DNA from: Synechocystis sp. PCC 6714
GTDB taxonomy: Bacteria; Cyanobacteriota; Cyanobacteriia; Cyanobacteriales; Microcystaceae
Length of the DNA: 64,000 bases
Assembly: GCF_000478825.2 (NCBI RefSeq)
Contig: NZ_CP007542.1
Coordinates: 682,001 to 746,000, forward strand
Reading direction: 5' to 3'
Made by a program: the position numbers and the translations under genes. This document shows positions 39,430-49,400 of the stretch, piece by piece. The notes below the pieces were generated by a model. The model did not search any database. It was not told the DNA's origin and saw only the letters and a list, made by a program, of their open reading frames with translations. The first letter of the stretch is position 1. Each line of letters starts with the position of its first letter.

Positions 39430-39524
39430 TATAGCCAATCAAAGTAAGATTGAGACGACTAAAATCTTTACCAAAGACGCTTTTAGCTCTGGTCAGTGTC
39501 TTACTTTCAATTAAATCAACTATA
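39430..39524 (+). mobile_element. MITE-like 95-bp element, copy 4
   Basis: It starts TATAGCCAATCAAAGTAAG and ends TTAAATCAACTATA. The left end aligns with the inverted right end (TATAGTTGATTTAATTGAAA). It begins only 9 bp after the upstream stop codon and lies in a convergent gap of 119 bp, so the transcripts of both flanking genes should run into it. Confidence 0.82.
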
Positions 39525-39540
39525 AACCTAATAAACCAAC

Positions 39541-40035
39541 TCAAAGTAATAGATCGGGATCAAGGAGAAAAACAGTGAACTTCTCCGGTTTTTGTTCCAC
39601 TAACATCACATGGCTAGCAGATTTTAGGGTGTCATTTTGGCGATAGGAAGCGGGCAACTGTCGAATTTGTTGGGGTAACACGTCCATTAGAGTGGGAGCA
39701 TTATTAACTAAAAGACAAAATTCCTCCCCACTACGGTTTTTAGTCAGAATAAAATACTGTTTTGCCTTATCTGTAGGCGGTTGGGGCACTCCGAAAAAGC
39801 GACGATGGAGATCCACCATCGTGACGGAGCGATTTTCCAGATTAACTAAGCCAGTGGCGGATAAGCGAGTGCCATGGGTGGGGCTATGGGGCAAAATTTT
39901 CACCACTAGGGCAATGGGCAAAGCTAGATTAAGTTTCCCAATGGCAAAAAGGAGAAATTTTTCCGGTCGAGCCGAGGGAGCAAAAGGTTGACCAGGGTTA
40001 GCCGCAGAATAGGCAACGGGGGGTGAGATGGCCAT
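39541..40035 (-). CDS. CheW-like adaptor protein
   Basis: A 164-residue protein with a single CheW domain: FLLFAIGKLNLALPIALVVKIL, then GLVNLENRSVTMVDLHRRFF and a final FTVFLLDPDLLL. CheW domains link chemoreceptors to the CheA kinase. It lies 34 bp downstream of pixL on the same strand, so it may be the last gene of the phototaxis cluster, although the characterised pix set already has its CheW (PixI). Confidence 0.82.
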   Translation of the reverse strand: MAISPPVAYSAANPGQPFAPSARPEKFLLFAIGKLNLALPIALVVKILPHSPTHGTRLSATGLVNLENRSVTMVDLHRRFFGVPQPPTDKAKQYFILTKNRSGEEFCLLVNNAPTLMDVLPQQIRQLPASYRQNDTLKSASHVMLVEQKPEKFTVFLLDPDLLL

Positions 40036-40069
40036 ACTATGAAAACAGGTAACTGATAACTTTTAACTT

Positions 40070-43000
40070 TTAGGTGGTAGCTGATAATTGACCACTGGCA
40101 AGCAGCTCATTGACAGCAATGAGAAACTGTTGCTCAATGTAGGGCTTAGTGAAATAGGCATTGGCCCCCAGGGTCATCGCCAACTGTCGATGCTTATCAC
40201 TGCCCCGGGAAGTGAGCATGGCCACCGGAATTTTGAGCATATCGGCATTACGCCGCCGTTGTCCTAGGAACTCAAACCCATTCAGATTGGGCATTTCCAC
40301 GTCGCAAATAATTAAATCAACGTCACTGGTTTGGGCTAGAGTTTTCAGCGCTTCCTGGCCATCCTTAGCCTGCATAACTCGATAACCGGATTTTTCTAGG
40401 GTGAAAGCCAAAGTCCGCCGTAGGGCCGCCGAATCGTCCACCACTAAAATGGTGGCCGGGTGGGTACCATCCCTTAGCCCAGCTCCATCTTCAGAATCAG
40501 AGAAGGATAACTCCGGCGTTGCCAATTGGTCAGAACCCCTCTGCCAGTGCCATTCCAACAGCAGAGCGCCATTGACCACTGGAATCAGGGTCCCGTCGGC
40601 TAGGATAGTCGCCCCATAAAGATAGGACGGAGCCGGTAACAGGGAGGAAAAAGGCTTAATTACCAGTTCCTGTTCCGTCACTAGACGATGGACCTCCAGG
40701 GCGTAGTACTGGTCCCCCAAGCGCAGAATGATTAGGGGCGGATGCCAGCCATCCGGTTGAGGGACAGTGGTCAGCAGTTTACTACCCTGCTGGGGAGTCA
40801 GGGGACAATGGTACGGCAACAATTGGTCCAGAGGGTAGATGGGGATGGTTAACTGTTGCCAATAAAGGAACTTTTGCCCACCACTGGTTTTGAGCTGGTC
40901 TGCCCTCGGCACCATTAACTCCGCCACACTATCAGAAGGAATGGCGATCGCCGTTAAGGCGGTATTATCCTGGCCCACTGAGCAGACTAACAGCTTGGCA
41001 ATGGTGAGGGTCAGAGGTAAACGTAGGGAAAACACAGTACCCCGCCCAGGCCGGGAAGAAACCACCACGTTACCCTTGAGGGCTTGTAATTGTTGGCGCA
41101 CCACATCCAGCCCAACGCCCCGACCGGAGAGTTCGCTCACCTGATCTGCGGTGGAAAAATTGGGCTCAAAAATTAAACTATGGACCTGTTCTGTGCTTAA
41201 CCTTTGCCCCTGCTCCTGGGTGACTAGGCCCCGTTCCACGGCCCGTTGGAGAATTTTGTCGGGGTTTAGGCCGCCCCCATCGTCCCGCATTTCAATGACA
41301 GTCTGGTTGCCTTGGTGATAAGCATGGATTTCGATGGTGCCGGTTTCAGGCTTACCGGCGGCGAGGCGTTGTTCCCGGGACTCAATACCATGGTCAAAGG
41401 CGTTGCGGAGGAGGTGCAGGAGAGGATCGTAGAGTTTTTCGAGGGCTAAACGATCCACCAATACCGCTGTGCCCTGGAGCTTGATTTGCACCGGTTTGTT
41501 GAATTTACTGGCCATATCCCGGAGGAGGCGGGGAAAACGGTTGAGAATTTCCCCTAGGGGCAACATACGAGCCCACATGAGCTCATCCCGAAGGGAGAAG
41601 AGCATTTGCTTTTGGGCATCGACGGTTTGGTTGGAGGCCCGGGCAAAGAGGACAATGTCGTCCACGGTCTCTTCAAGTTGCATCATTTCCTCAAGAATTT
41701 CCTGCAACTGGGCTGAGAGGGAGCCATAGGAATCCATTTCCAGGGCATCGAAGGTGTCATTGAGCCAATCCGTCCGTTGGGGTCGGGGACGGAGTAGACC
41801 TTCGCCCTCGGGCAAAGCCACCAATTGATCTGCCAATTGCCTGAGTTTGAGGGTCATGGCTTGGAAATTGCCAAAACGGAGCAACAAAGAGCGCACAGCG
41901 CCCTGCAACTGTTGGTTTTGCAAAGAAAGGCTATTGCGGTTGATGGCCAGTTCCCCGACCCAATTATTCATCCGCTCCAGGCGTTGGAAGTCGACCCGGA
42001 TGGAAAGGTTAGCGGGGTTTTTCTCCCTGGGCATACCCCGCCGTTCTGGTACTTGACGCACTGGGGGAATATCGGTGAGGACGGGGGCATCCGCTGTGGG
42101 TCCTGGGGCTGGCGGTTCTGGCAAGGATGGTAGGGTAGCAAAAGCTTCTTCCACAGCTTGGACTAGGGCCAGGGTTTCTGTGGTGGAGTCAGTTTCGGGC
42201 TCTGTGGTTATTATTGCTTGGGTGATGGCGCTGTCTGGAGTCAGCCCACCAAAAACTTCTTCTAGGGATGGGGTCGGGGGTTCTTCTGGAAGGGAGTCGA
42301 ACCTCAGTTCCGCTGCCAGTTCACTTAACGGGTCTACTAAAGCTGGTTCTGGGGCATTAACTGGCTCCTCTGGTGCCAGGACCATGGGTTCCGTTGGACT
42401 GTCTTGCTCTTCATCGTCGTCACCAAAAAATAGCTCACTGAGCCGTTGGGGCCTGGGCACGGTGGACAATGGCACGGGGTTAGATGGGGCCTGACTTTGA
42501 CTAGCCAAAGCCATAAGAGGGGCGGAGGGTTCCCCTCCCCGTTGGCGATCGCCGTTTTGGAGAACTTGCACGGAGCTATTTTGCCAATCCAGCAAAGCTT
42601 GGTCTGCAATGGCGGATAACTGCTGTGGGTTAAGGGCCAATGCCCGTTGTACGGTTTCACAAATGGCTTTAAAGCCAGGTAGATTGAGAATTTCCCCGAG
42701 TCCCAGAAAAATTTCCGCTTGGCTACCCAAAACCTGCTCCAACTCTTCCCGGTTTGCCTCCTGCTGGGCCCGGCGCACTGCTTCCATGCCCTGGGCAACA
42801 TCCACTTCAAACACGGAGGCCACCACATCCACGCCCAAGTCTGCGGAGCTGGGCAAAAACTGTTCCCCCGCTACCAGATGCTCCCCTAGCTGGGCTTCCA
42901 GGTTGGTGATGGGCCCTAGGGCCGTTTGCCAGGCCGTTTCCGGGTCGTAGTAACCATGGTCGATTTGTTGCTCCAGGGGATTACGCAAACAGTCAAAGCC

Positions 43001-44329
43001 TTGCAGGAGTAAAGTTTCCAGGGTTTGGTCAATTACCACTTCTTCACTGTAGAGGGCTTTAAAAATGTCTTCGAGCCGATGGGCAATCTCCTTAATGGTT
43101 TCTAGCCCCACACTGGCAGCTCCCCCTTTGAGGGAATGGGCGGCCCGCATGATGCTGTGAACAACGGCGGCGGAACGGTCTTGGCCAATGGCCAACAGCC
43201 CCGTTTCCATTTCCTGTAGCAGGGTGGGTACTTCTTCGATAAAAAATTGGTAGCCTGGTTCTTCTAAATTGACCCTTTCTGGCCCCACTGTGGGCAGGCG
43301 ATCACTGGCGGGAATAGCGGCCTCGGCTCCATTGAGGGGCTCCCCCAGCTCCGCTAAATCGAACTGGCTGAAGACATTATCCTCAGCACTGCTGATGACG
43401 GTGGGAATTTCCCCCAGCTCAGGAAATGCCATGGCCATCCATGGATCACTATTTTCCCCCAATGTCTCTTCGTCAAAACCACCAAATACAGTTTGCAACT
43501 CCAACTCTGCGGTTGTGCCTAATTCTACCCCGGCTGTTTCTACTCCGTTGACCAAAGCTATCAAGGCCGGACTGGGCTCTCCCCCCCGTTGGCGATCGCC
43601 ATGGGCCAAGACCTGTTCACAACTGTGGTGCCAATCCGCTAGGGCCAATGGAGCTAATTGGGTTACCGCAATGGTAGGGGAATGCAAACCCTGGGTCACT
43701 AGGGCCGCAATTGCTTTGAAACCGGGGAGGTTCAAAATTTCTGCTAAACCAGCAAATACTTCTGTTTGGGCAGTGAGGGTTTGCCGCAGAGCCATTTCAT
43801 CTCCCCCGGCTAGGGCAGCGCTAATTTCTGCTAGGCCCGTTTGAATATCCACTTCAAAAAGAGAAGAGACAATGTCCACCCCCAGGTCGGCGGAGCTGGG
43901 CAAAAACTGTTCCCCCGCCGCTAGATGTTCCCCCAGTTGAGCTTCGATTTGGCCAATGAGTGGTAATGCTTGCTCCAACACTTGGTGGTGGTCCAATTGC
44001 CCCGTGGCTATTTGGGTAGTGAGGGCACCTTTAAGGTAATCAAAGCTTTGCAGTAGTAGCCCTTCCATGGTTTCATCCACCACTACGGCTTCGTTGTAGA
44101 GGGCTTTGAAGATGTCTTCGAGACGGTGGGCTAGTTCTTGAATGGCGGGCAGTTGGACGCTGGCGGCTCCTCCTTTCAGGGAATGGGCCGCACGCATGAT
44201 TGTGTGGACTTGGGGGGCGGTTCTACCTTGGCGCAGGCTGAGCAGGGTGGACTCAATTTCGGTGAGCAGTTCAGGGGCTTCTTCGATGAAAAATTGGTAG
44301 GCGTGGTCACGGATGTCGGAGTTGAGCAT
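40070..44329 (-). CDS. pixL: PixL: CheA-type hybrid histidine kinase for phototaxis
   Basis: A 1419-residue kinase relaying the PixJ light signal to type IV pili. Two N-terminal Hpt domains each contain the phospho-His motif MRAAHSLKGGAASV (His49 and His398). A linker rich in Pro and Glu follows, then the dimerisation region (RIDFQRLERMNNWVGELAINRNSL-like), the HATPase with HLLRNAFDHGIESREQR, DDGGGLN and GRGVGLDVV, a CheW-like domain, and a C-terminal receiver with phospho-acceptor Asp in DLIICDVEMPNLNGF. Residues about 10-255 and 360-610 are a tandem duplication covering Hpt plus the GEQFLPSSADLGVD segment. It starts 20 bp after the short MCP gene. Confidence 0.94.
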   Translation of the reverse strand: MLNSDIRDHAYQFFIEEAPELLTEIESTLLSLRQGRTAPQVHTIMRAAHSLKGGAASVQLPAIQELAHRLEDIFKALYNEAVVVDETMEGLLLQSFDYLKGALTTQIATGQLDHHQVLEQALPLIGQIEAQLGEHLAAGEQFLPSSADLGVDIVSSLFEVDIQTGLAEISAALAGGDEMALRQTLTAQTEVFAGLAEILNLPGFKAIAALVTQGLHSPTIAVTQLAPLALADWHHSCEQVLAHGDRQRGGEPSPALIALVNGVETAGVELGTTAELELQTVFGGFDEETLGENSDPWMAMAFPELGEIPTVISSAEDNVFSQFDLAELGEPLNGAEAAIPASDRLPTVGPERVNLEEPGYQFFIEEVPTLLQEMETGLLAIGQDRSAAVVHSIMRAAHSLKGGAASVGLETIKEIAHRLEDIFKALYSEEVVIDQTLETLLLQGFDCLRNPLEQQIDHGYYDPETAWQTALGPITNLEAQLGEHLVAGEQFLPSSADLGVDVVASVFEVDVAQGMEAVRRAQQEANREELEQVLGSQAEIFLGLGEILNLPGFKAICETVQRALALNPQQLSAIADQALLDWQNSSVQVLQNGDRQRGGEPSAPLMALASQSQAPSNPVPLSTVPRPQRLSELFFGDDDEEQDSPTEPMVLAPEEPVNAPEPALVDPLSELAAELRFDSLPEEPPTPSLEEVFGGLTPDSAITQAIITTEPETDSTTETLALVQAVEEAFATLPSLPEPPAPGPTADAPVLTDIPPVRQVPERRGMPREKNPANLSIRVDFQRLERMNNWVGELAINRNSLSLQNQQLQGAVRSLLLRFGNFQAMTLKLRQLADQLVALPEGEGLLRPRPQRTDWLNDTFDALEMDSYGSLSAQLQEILEEMMQLEETVDDIVLFARASNQTVDAQKQMLFSLRDELMWARMLPLGEILNRFPRLLRDMASKFNKPVQIKLQGTAVLVDRLALEKLYDPLLHLLRNAFDHGIESREQRLAAGKPETGTIEIHAYHQGNQTVIEMRDDGGGLNPDKILQRAVERGLVTQEQGQRLSTEQVHSLIFEPNFSTADQVSELSGRGVGLDVVRQQLQALKGNVVVSSRPGRGTVFSLRLPLTLTIAKLLVCSVGQDNTALTAIAIPSDSVAELMVPRADQLKTSGGQKFLYWQQLTIPIYPLDQLLPYHCPLTPQQGSKLLTTVPQPDGWHPPLIILRLGDQYYALEVHRLVTEQELVIKPFSSLLPAPSYLYGATILADGTLIPVVNGALLLEWHWQRGSDQLATPELSFSDSEDGAGLRDGTHPATILVVDDSAALRRTLAFTLEKSGYRVMQAKDGQEALKTLAQTSDVDLIICDVEMPNLNGFEFLGQRRRNADMLKIPVAMLTSRGSDKHRQLAMTLGANAYFTKPYIEQQFLIAVNELLASGQLSATT

Positions 44330-44349
44330 GGCAGGGGCGGGGCCAGGGG

Positions 44350-44904
44350 TTAGGGGAGGGACTGGAGGGCGACGGTGAGCTGTTGCCAGTGTTGTTGGGT
44401 GATTTCCAGGTGTTGGTTGTGGCTGGCAAGTTGTTGGTTACTGTGTTTAATGCTGGTGGTGAGCTCCCGGGCTTGGGATTGGATGGTGACAATCAGGGCT
44501 TCGATGGCGGCGGTGGCTTCAGCGGATTGGGCTGCCAGGCTGCGTACTTCGTCGGCAATGACGGAAAAGCCCCGGCCTTCTTCTCCGGCCCGGGCCGCCT
44601 CAATGGATGCTTTGAGGGCGAGGAGGTGGGTTTGGGCGGCAAATTGGCGGATGGAGTTGATGGAGTTGGCGATTTCTTGGGTGGAACTGTCTAGTTTTTG
44701 GAGTTGTTCGCCGGTGGCGGCCATGGTTTCCCGCACTTGGCCCATGGTTTGGAGGCTCTGCTGTTGCCCCTGGGTAATTTTTTCTTGCAGAAGGGCGTTG
44801 GTTTCGCCTTGGGGCTCGGTTTTGCTTTGGCTGGCAATGGTGGGCATAGGGCTTTTGGAGGTATTAGTTATCGGGGTTCGGTGTCTAGTTATGGGGGTCC
44901 CCAT
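44350..44904 (-). CDS. Short soluble methyl-accepting signalling-domain protein (PixJ2-like)
   Basis: A 184-residue protein that is essentially only an MCP cytoplasmic signalling hairpin: [23 protein letters not shown], then the conserved tip [39 protein letters not shown], followed by a returning helix. It has no membrane helix, sensor domain or HAMP. It sits between pixJ (17 bp) and pixL (20 bp), the position of the second receptor gene in the 6803 pix cluster. The first 35 residues, rich in Thr/Pro/Ser, seem non-conserved, so the true start could be an internal ATG. Confidence 0.85.
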   Translation of the reverse strand: MGTPITRHRTPITNTSKSPMPTIASQSKTEPQGETNALLQEKITQGQQQSLQTMGQVRETMAATGEQLQKLDSSTQEIANSINSIRQFAAQTHLLALKASIEAARAGEEGRGFSVIADEVRSLAAQSAEATAAIEALIVTIQSQARELTTSIKHSNQQLASHNQHLEITQQHWQQLTVALQSLP

Positions 44905-44921
44905 TGATGGTGCGGGGGGAT

Positions 44922-47900
44922 TTATTTGACTTTGAACTGTTTCACCGTCTCCTGGAGGGATTGGGCTACGGCTAGCAATTCTTTAAAAGTGGCGGATACA
45001 TTACTGGCTTCGGTGGAGTTTTTGTCAGCGATCTCCGCTACTTGGGCCATGGTTTGGGTAACGGATTGACTGGTTTGGGACTGTTCGATGGCGGCGGCGG
45101 TGATGGCTTCGACTAGTTCACTGATCTGAGCGCTGACGGCGGTGATTTGGTTCAAACTGCGGCGGGTTTCTTCCACTAGACGGGTGCCGGCCACCACCTG
45201 TTCTGTGCCCGCTTCCATGGCGTTGACCACTTCGTTAGTTTCCGCTTGGATGCTGGCCACTAGTTGGGAAATTTCCGCTGTGGCTTCGGCCGACTGGCGG
45301 GCGAGGGAGCGGACTTCGTCGGCTACTACGGCAAAGCCTCGACCTTCTTCTCCGGCATGGGCCGCTTCAATGGCGGCGTTTAGGGCTAGGAGGTTGGTTT
45401 GGTCGGCAAAGCTACCAATGAGGTTCACCACTTTGGAAATCTTTTGGGATGATTCCCCCAACCTTTTTACTTGTTTAGCGGTGGCGGCTACGGTTTCCCG
45501 AATAGCCAAAATACCGTCCACTGTGCGGTTCATGGCCTCTTCCCCCTGATCCACCGTTTGGGTAGCCCGTTGCACTGCAGATTCGGCTTGGGCGGCGTTT
45601 TCCGCCACCTCCTGGATGGATTGGTTCATCGCTTGGAGTCTTTCCAGGGCTCCGGCCACTTCTTCTGCCTGCTTGGTAGCCTGCTGGGCCATTTGCCGCA
45701 CTGCCAACTCATTGGTGTCAGTGGTGTCGGAGAATTGGGTAGCGGCAATTTGTACCTGGGTAACGATGCGCCGCAGGTTTTCAATGGTGGCATTGTAGGA
45801 GTCGGCGATCGTGCCAATTTCGTCTTCAGTGACGTGGGCACGGATGGTCAAGTCACCCCGGCTGACGGGGTCTACTTCCATTAACAGTTCTAAGGCTCGC
45901 TTTTGCATTTTTTCGCGGATTTGCCGTTGCTCCACTTCTGCTATTTTTTGTTGGGCGAGGAGGTCAGAGCGCTCCAATGCTAGCCCCACCTGTACGGTGA
46001 GCTGGCCAAACAGGTCAATTTCGTTTTGGTGCCAGTCCCTGGGACCGGAGCATTGGTGGGCAATCAACAATCCCAATAAATTGCCTTTGTAGTTGATGGG
46101 GGCGACCAAGTTAGCTTTAACTTCAAAGGGTTTGAGCTGGCCGATGTGGCAGGGGGTAAGCCCGGCGTTGTAGATATCCCTGGTGGCTTGGATGCGGCCA
46201 GATTTGTATTTTTCCACATATCTGTCGGCAAAGCAGGGGTCCGCGATGGTTGCCCCCAGGGCTTTGGGGTAATCTTCCGCCACCGATTCGACAATGACTG
46301 TGCCCGCCCACCTTTCATCGAACCGATAGACGATTACACGGTCAGCTTTGAGGGCAAGGCGGATCTCCTGGGCCGCCACATCGAAGACCTGTTCACTGTT
46401 GATGGCGGCAGAGATTTTTAGGGTTAATTCTTTAAGAATTTGGGCTTGGTGGGCACTTTCATTGCGTTCTTGAATCAAGTTAGCCCGGTCCAGGGTGGTT
46501 TGCAGCTCCTCAGTCAATTGTTGTAGAAACTGTTTTTCCCTGGTTTCCCATTGGTGGGTCCTTTGGCAATGATGGGCCATGAGCAGACCCAGGGGGTAGC
46601 TATCTCGATAGAGGGGCACACTCAAGCTGGCTTTGACTTGGTGTTGTTGCAACCATTGCTGTTGACCTGGACCCAGGTTGGCGCTGGCGACATCGTTGAG
46701 GGCCACTATTTGACGAGGGAGTTCGGAGTCTATCCAAGGGTGGGCCTTGCTTTTGTCGATTAAACCCTGTACGCCAAAGTCCAGGGCTTGTACCACCATG
46801 GCATCCCGTTGGTAGCGAGGGTGATAGTAAAACACTAGGCGCTCGCAACCAAATAGCGCCCTGGCTTGGTCGAGGTTTTTTTGGATGACCCCTTGGATTT
46901 CATTGGTGTCGGAAAGGTTAGCCCGGGAAAGTTCTGTCAGTAATTCTGCTTGCTTGAGGGATAAATGCTGTTGCTGTCGCAGTTGCTGAATTTGGGCACT
47001 GAGGGCTTGGATGGTCTGATCGGCGATCGCCAGTTCGTCCCCAGTTATGGCAGGAGGTTGGTCTAGATTTTCTTGAGCATCTTTGGCCCTTAAGGCTAGG
47101 GCTGTCTGAGCTTTGGTATTTTCCCCCACTATCCAATAGGCCACCAGGGCTGCCCCCACCGCGGTGATCAGCAAACCAATCAGAATTTGGTCGCGGATTT
47201 GTTTGGTAGCGGATTCTTTGACCTGTTCTTCCGTTGGTGACACTGGCAAGTTGTCCACACTGCTAAGATTGAGCCCCCCAATCACCCCGGCGGGAATTAA
47301 GCCAATCAACAAAGCCAACAGCACCGCCTTATTACGGAGGGAAAGCCCCCCACTTTGGGCAGATATTTTGGTTGGGGAAGGTACTGAAACCGATAAAGGA
47401 GCAGAGTCTAGGTTTCGGGGATTGGTAATCGCCGTCAGGGGGGCCATGGGGGGTAACTCCACTTTGGGTAGGGATACTGGGGGGGTTAGTTCCGCCACCG
47501 ATTGGGTCAGGGCCACCAGGGCATCGGTGTCAATGGTTTGACTAGGGTTAGTGGCGATGTCTTCCGCGGTGTCAGTCACTTCCATAGTTTCCTCGAGAGC
47601 CTGGGCCATCAAATCCGCCCCATCTATGCCCGGCTCTTCTGCCAAACTTTCCAGAGCCACCGGAGCCTGGACAAAATCGTCAACACCATTATTTTTTTCG
47701 CTAGACCATGGATCTAATGCACTAAATAAGGCATCTGCTTCTTCTCCTTGTTCCCCATTGGTCGCGAGGGAATCGGCGAAATTGCCATCTCCTGACACAT
47801 CATTGTCAGTTTCTGGATCCTCTGCCAGTCCAGCAAAAAGAGTATCTTCACTCGGTTGGTTTCCTGGGTTGGCCACGGATTCGGCGGAGTCAGGGCGGCG

Positions 47901-47924
47901 ATCGGACGAAGGAGTTTGAGTCAT
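44922..47924 (-). CDS. pixJ: PixJ (TaxD1) phototaxis photoreceptor, cyanobacteriochrome MCP
   Basis: Senses light for positive phototaxis and signals through PixL. A 1000-residue protein: acidic N-terminus (1-195), two membrane helices (about 199-220 and 246-264), coiled coil, GAF1 (about 330-480, lacking a bilin Cys), GAF2 (about 500-650), HAMP (about 675-725) and MCP signalling domain with [20 protein letters not shown] (855-874). GAF2 has ADPCFADR, the DXCF motif with Cys564, and the canonical bilin Cys592 in TPCHIGQL. Two such Cys define the DXCF cyanobacteriochrome class, which binds phycoviolobilin and switches between blue and green forms. Confidence 0.95.
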   Translation of the reverse strand: MTQTPSSDRRPDSAESVANPGNQPSEDTLFAGLAEDPETDNDVSGDGNFADSLATNGEQGEEADALFSALDPWSSEKNNGVDDFVQAPVALESLAEEPGIDGADLMAQALEETMEVTDTAEDIATNPSQTIDTDALVALTQSVAELTPPVSLPKVELPPMAPLTAITNPRNLDSAPLSVSVPSPTKISAQSGGLSLRNKAVLLALLIGLIPAGVIGGLNLSSVDNLPVSPTEEQVKESATKQIRDQILIGLLITAVGAALVAYWIVGENTKAQTALALRAKDAQENLDQPPAITGDELAIADQTIQALSAQIQQLRQQQHLSLKQAELLTELSRANLSDTNEIQGVIQKNLDQARALFGCERLVFYYHPRYQRDAMVVQALDFGVQGLIDKSKAHPWIDSELPRQIVALNDVASANLGPGQQQWLQQHQVKASLSVPLYRDSYPLGLLMAHHCQRTHQWETREKQFLQQLTEELQTTLDRANLIQERNESAHQAQILKELTLKISAAINSEQVFDVAAQEIRLALKADRVIVYRFDERWAGTVIVESVAEDYPKALGATIADPCFADRYVEKYKSGRIQATRDIYNAGLTPCHIGQLKPFEVKANLVAPINYKGNLLGLLIAHQCSGPRDWHQNEIDLFGQLTVQVGLALERSDLLAQQKIAEVEQRQIREKMQKRALELLMEVDPVSRGDLTIRAHVTEDEIGTIADSYNATIENLRRIVTQVQIAATQFSDTTDTNELAVRQMAQQATKQAEEVAGALERLQAMNQSIQEVAENAAQAESAVQRATQTVDQGEEAMNRTVDGILAIRETVAATAKQVKRLGESSQKISKVVNLIGSFADQTNLLALNAAIEAAHAGEEGRGFAVVADEVRSLARQSAEATAEISQLVASIQAETNEVVNAMEAGTEQVVAGTRLVEETRRSLNQITAVSAQISELVEAITAAAIEQSQTSQSVTQTMAQVAEIADKNSTEASNVSATFKELLAVAQSLQETVKQFKVK

Positions 47925-48202
47925 GGTGGAGATTTACTGGTCAGGCAGAATGGGGGTAAGGGAGAAGGGGCGCTATTCCTGCCAAAGTCCTAAAACTCTA
48001 GCCGAGGATTTTGCTGTTAAGGGCCATGGGGAAGGAAAATGGACGGAAAAAAACCATAGAGGTTAATGTTGGCCCACTATCGGTGATAGTCGACCAAAAT
48101 TCCAGTCAAAGTTTAGAGAATTTAGACAGTGGTTAGCAAACGGACAAATCAATTAGTTTAATAAACTCAATAAAAATCAATAAAAGTTAATTCAGATTTG
48201 GC

Positions 48203-48775
48203 CTAGCTGTGGGCCGCAAGACGCTCTGTCACCGCCTGGCCATCCAGTACCACATGCATTGCCCCATCCTGGCTAACCCAAAAGCCCCGGACATAGGGAG
48301 CCAGTTCAGCATTAACACTGGCGGGGGGAGGGGATTGGATCCGATCGGTTTCGCACCAGGTAATATCCCCCACACTGGTAACCACTAGCCCCACCATTTG
48401 ATTACGCTGATTCGGCGATCGCCGTCTTTGGCCCGGGTCGGAGTCAAAAGGCACGGCCCCATTCAAAATGATAACTCGATAGTTAGTGCGGGAGCCTAAT
48501 TGGCGATTCCAGGGAGTCAGCCCCAAAAATGCGCCAAAATCAATCACCCAGAGCACCTCTCCACGCCAATTGTGTACCCCCATGGTCCAGGGAGGCATGT
48601 GGGGAATTGGGGTAATCTGCCCCAGGGGCACCGTGAGGATCTCCGTCAACTGGAACAGGGGCAAAATAAGATTGGTGTCCGGTTCCAGCGTAAATTGCAA
48701 AAACTGTTGGCGGGGGTTCTGGATGGTCCCCGGCATGGCATTGGAAGAAAAAGCGTCGGCGGACAAAACAATCAC
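48203..48775 (-). CDS. pixI: PixI: CheW-like adaptor of the phototaxis cluster
   Basis: A 190-residue CheW-domain protein coupling PixJ to PixL. Visible are FTLEPDTNLILPLFQLTEIL, MGVHNWRGEVLWVIDFGAFLGL and VSQDGAMHVVLDGQAV near the end. The frame opens at GTG 48775; the first 20 residues are weakly conserved. It lies between pixH and pixJ with about 280 bp to pixJ, long enough for an internal promoter or processing site. Confidence 0.88.
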   Translation of the reverse strand: MIVLSADAFSSNAMPGTIQNPRQQFLQFTLEPDTNLILPLFQLTEILTVPLGQITPIPHMPPWTMGVHNWRGEVLWVIDFGAFLGLTPWNRQLGSRTNYRVIILNGAVPFDSDPGQRRRSPNQRNQMVGLVVTSVGDITWCETDRIQSPPPASVNAELAPYVRGFWVSQDGAMHVVLDGQAVTERLAAHS

Positions 48776-48916
48776 TCCTGGAGTTTGGAATTGGGGGCAC
48801 CGGCAGTTTAAAAGCTTGGCCGCCCTCTATATTGGGGATTGCAAGCGGGCAACCCATGGAGGTCGAGAGGGGTAAATAATTGCCCAGAGTCGGCATTAAA
48901 ATGCCGGCAAAGAATT

Positions 48917-49276
48917 CTAGACAAACTGTTTGATCACCGTGTTGAACTCTTCCTGGTCAATGGGCTTGGTGATGTAGGCGTCCGCCCCTTGGCGTTTGCC
49001 CCAAAATTTATCCATATCGGTGGCTTTGGTAGAACAAAGAATGACCGGAATGGTTTTAGTTTGGTCTTTGTCCTTCAGTTCCCGACAGATCTCGAAACCA
49101 CTACGCCCCGGTAGAACAATGTCTAAAATGATCACGTCCGGCGTTACTTGGGCTAGTTTTTCCAAGGCTTCTTCCCCGCTGGTGGCAGTGGTGACATTGA
49201 TGCCCAGTTTTTGACAAAAGTCACTGATGATTGAACGTTCTGTGGAGGAATCGTCAATAACAAGTGCGCTGCCCAT
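48917..49276 (-). CDS. pixH: PixH: CheY-like response regulator
   Basis: A 119-residue stand-alone receiver domain. It has the acidic pair in LVIDDSSTE, phospho-acceptor Asp in PDVIILDIVLPGRSG, the Thr/Ser position in VILCSTKATD and the Lys in DAYITKPIDQ. It accepts phosphate from PixL and, by analogy with PilH, modulates type IV pilus motility. It lies between pixG and pixI. Confidence 0.93.
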   Translation of the reverse strand: MGSALVIDDSSTERSIISDFCQKLGINVTTATSGEEALEKLAQVTPDVIILDIVLPGRSGFEICRELKDKDQTKTIPVILCSTKATDMDKFWGKRQGADAYITKPIDQEEFNTVIKQFV

Positions 49277-49400
49277 AATGTTGCCTCAGTTCTTGATTAG
49301 TCGAAAATAAAGTGAACAGTAAACAGTTATAAATCCTAAACCAAATGGCAAAAGCCCTGGCCGGGAATATATTCAGGAAGACCCATGCCCTAGGCTGAAG

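Noticed and set aside
40161-47919. Many plus-strand ORFs of 60-190 codons opposite pixL and pixJ
   Set aside because: They mirror long, well-supported minus-strand genes, have Ser/Ala/Arg-rich composition typical of antisense frames and show no family motifs.
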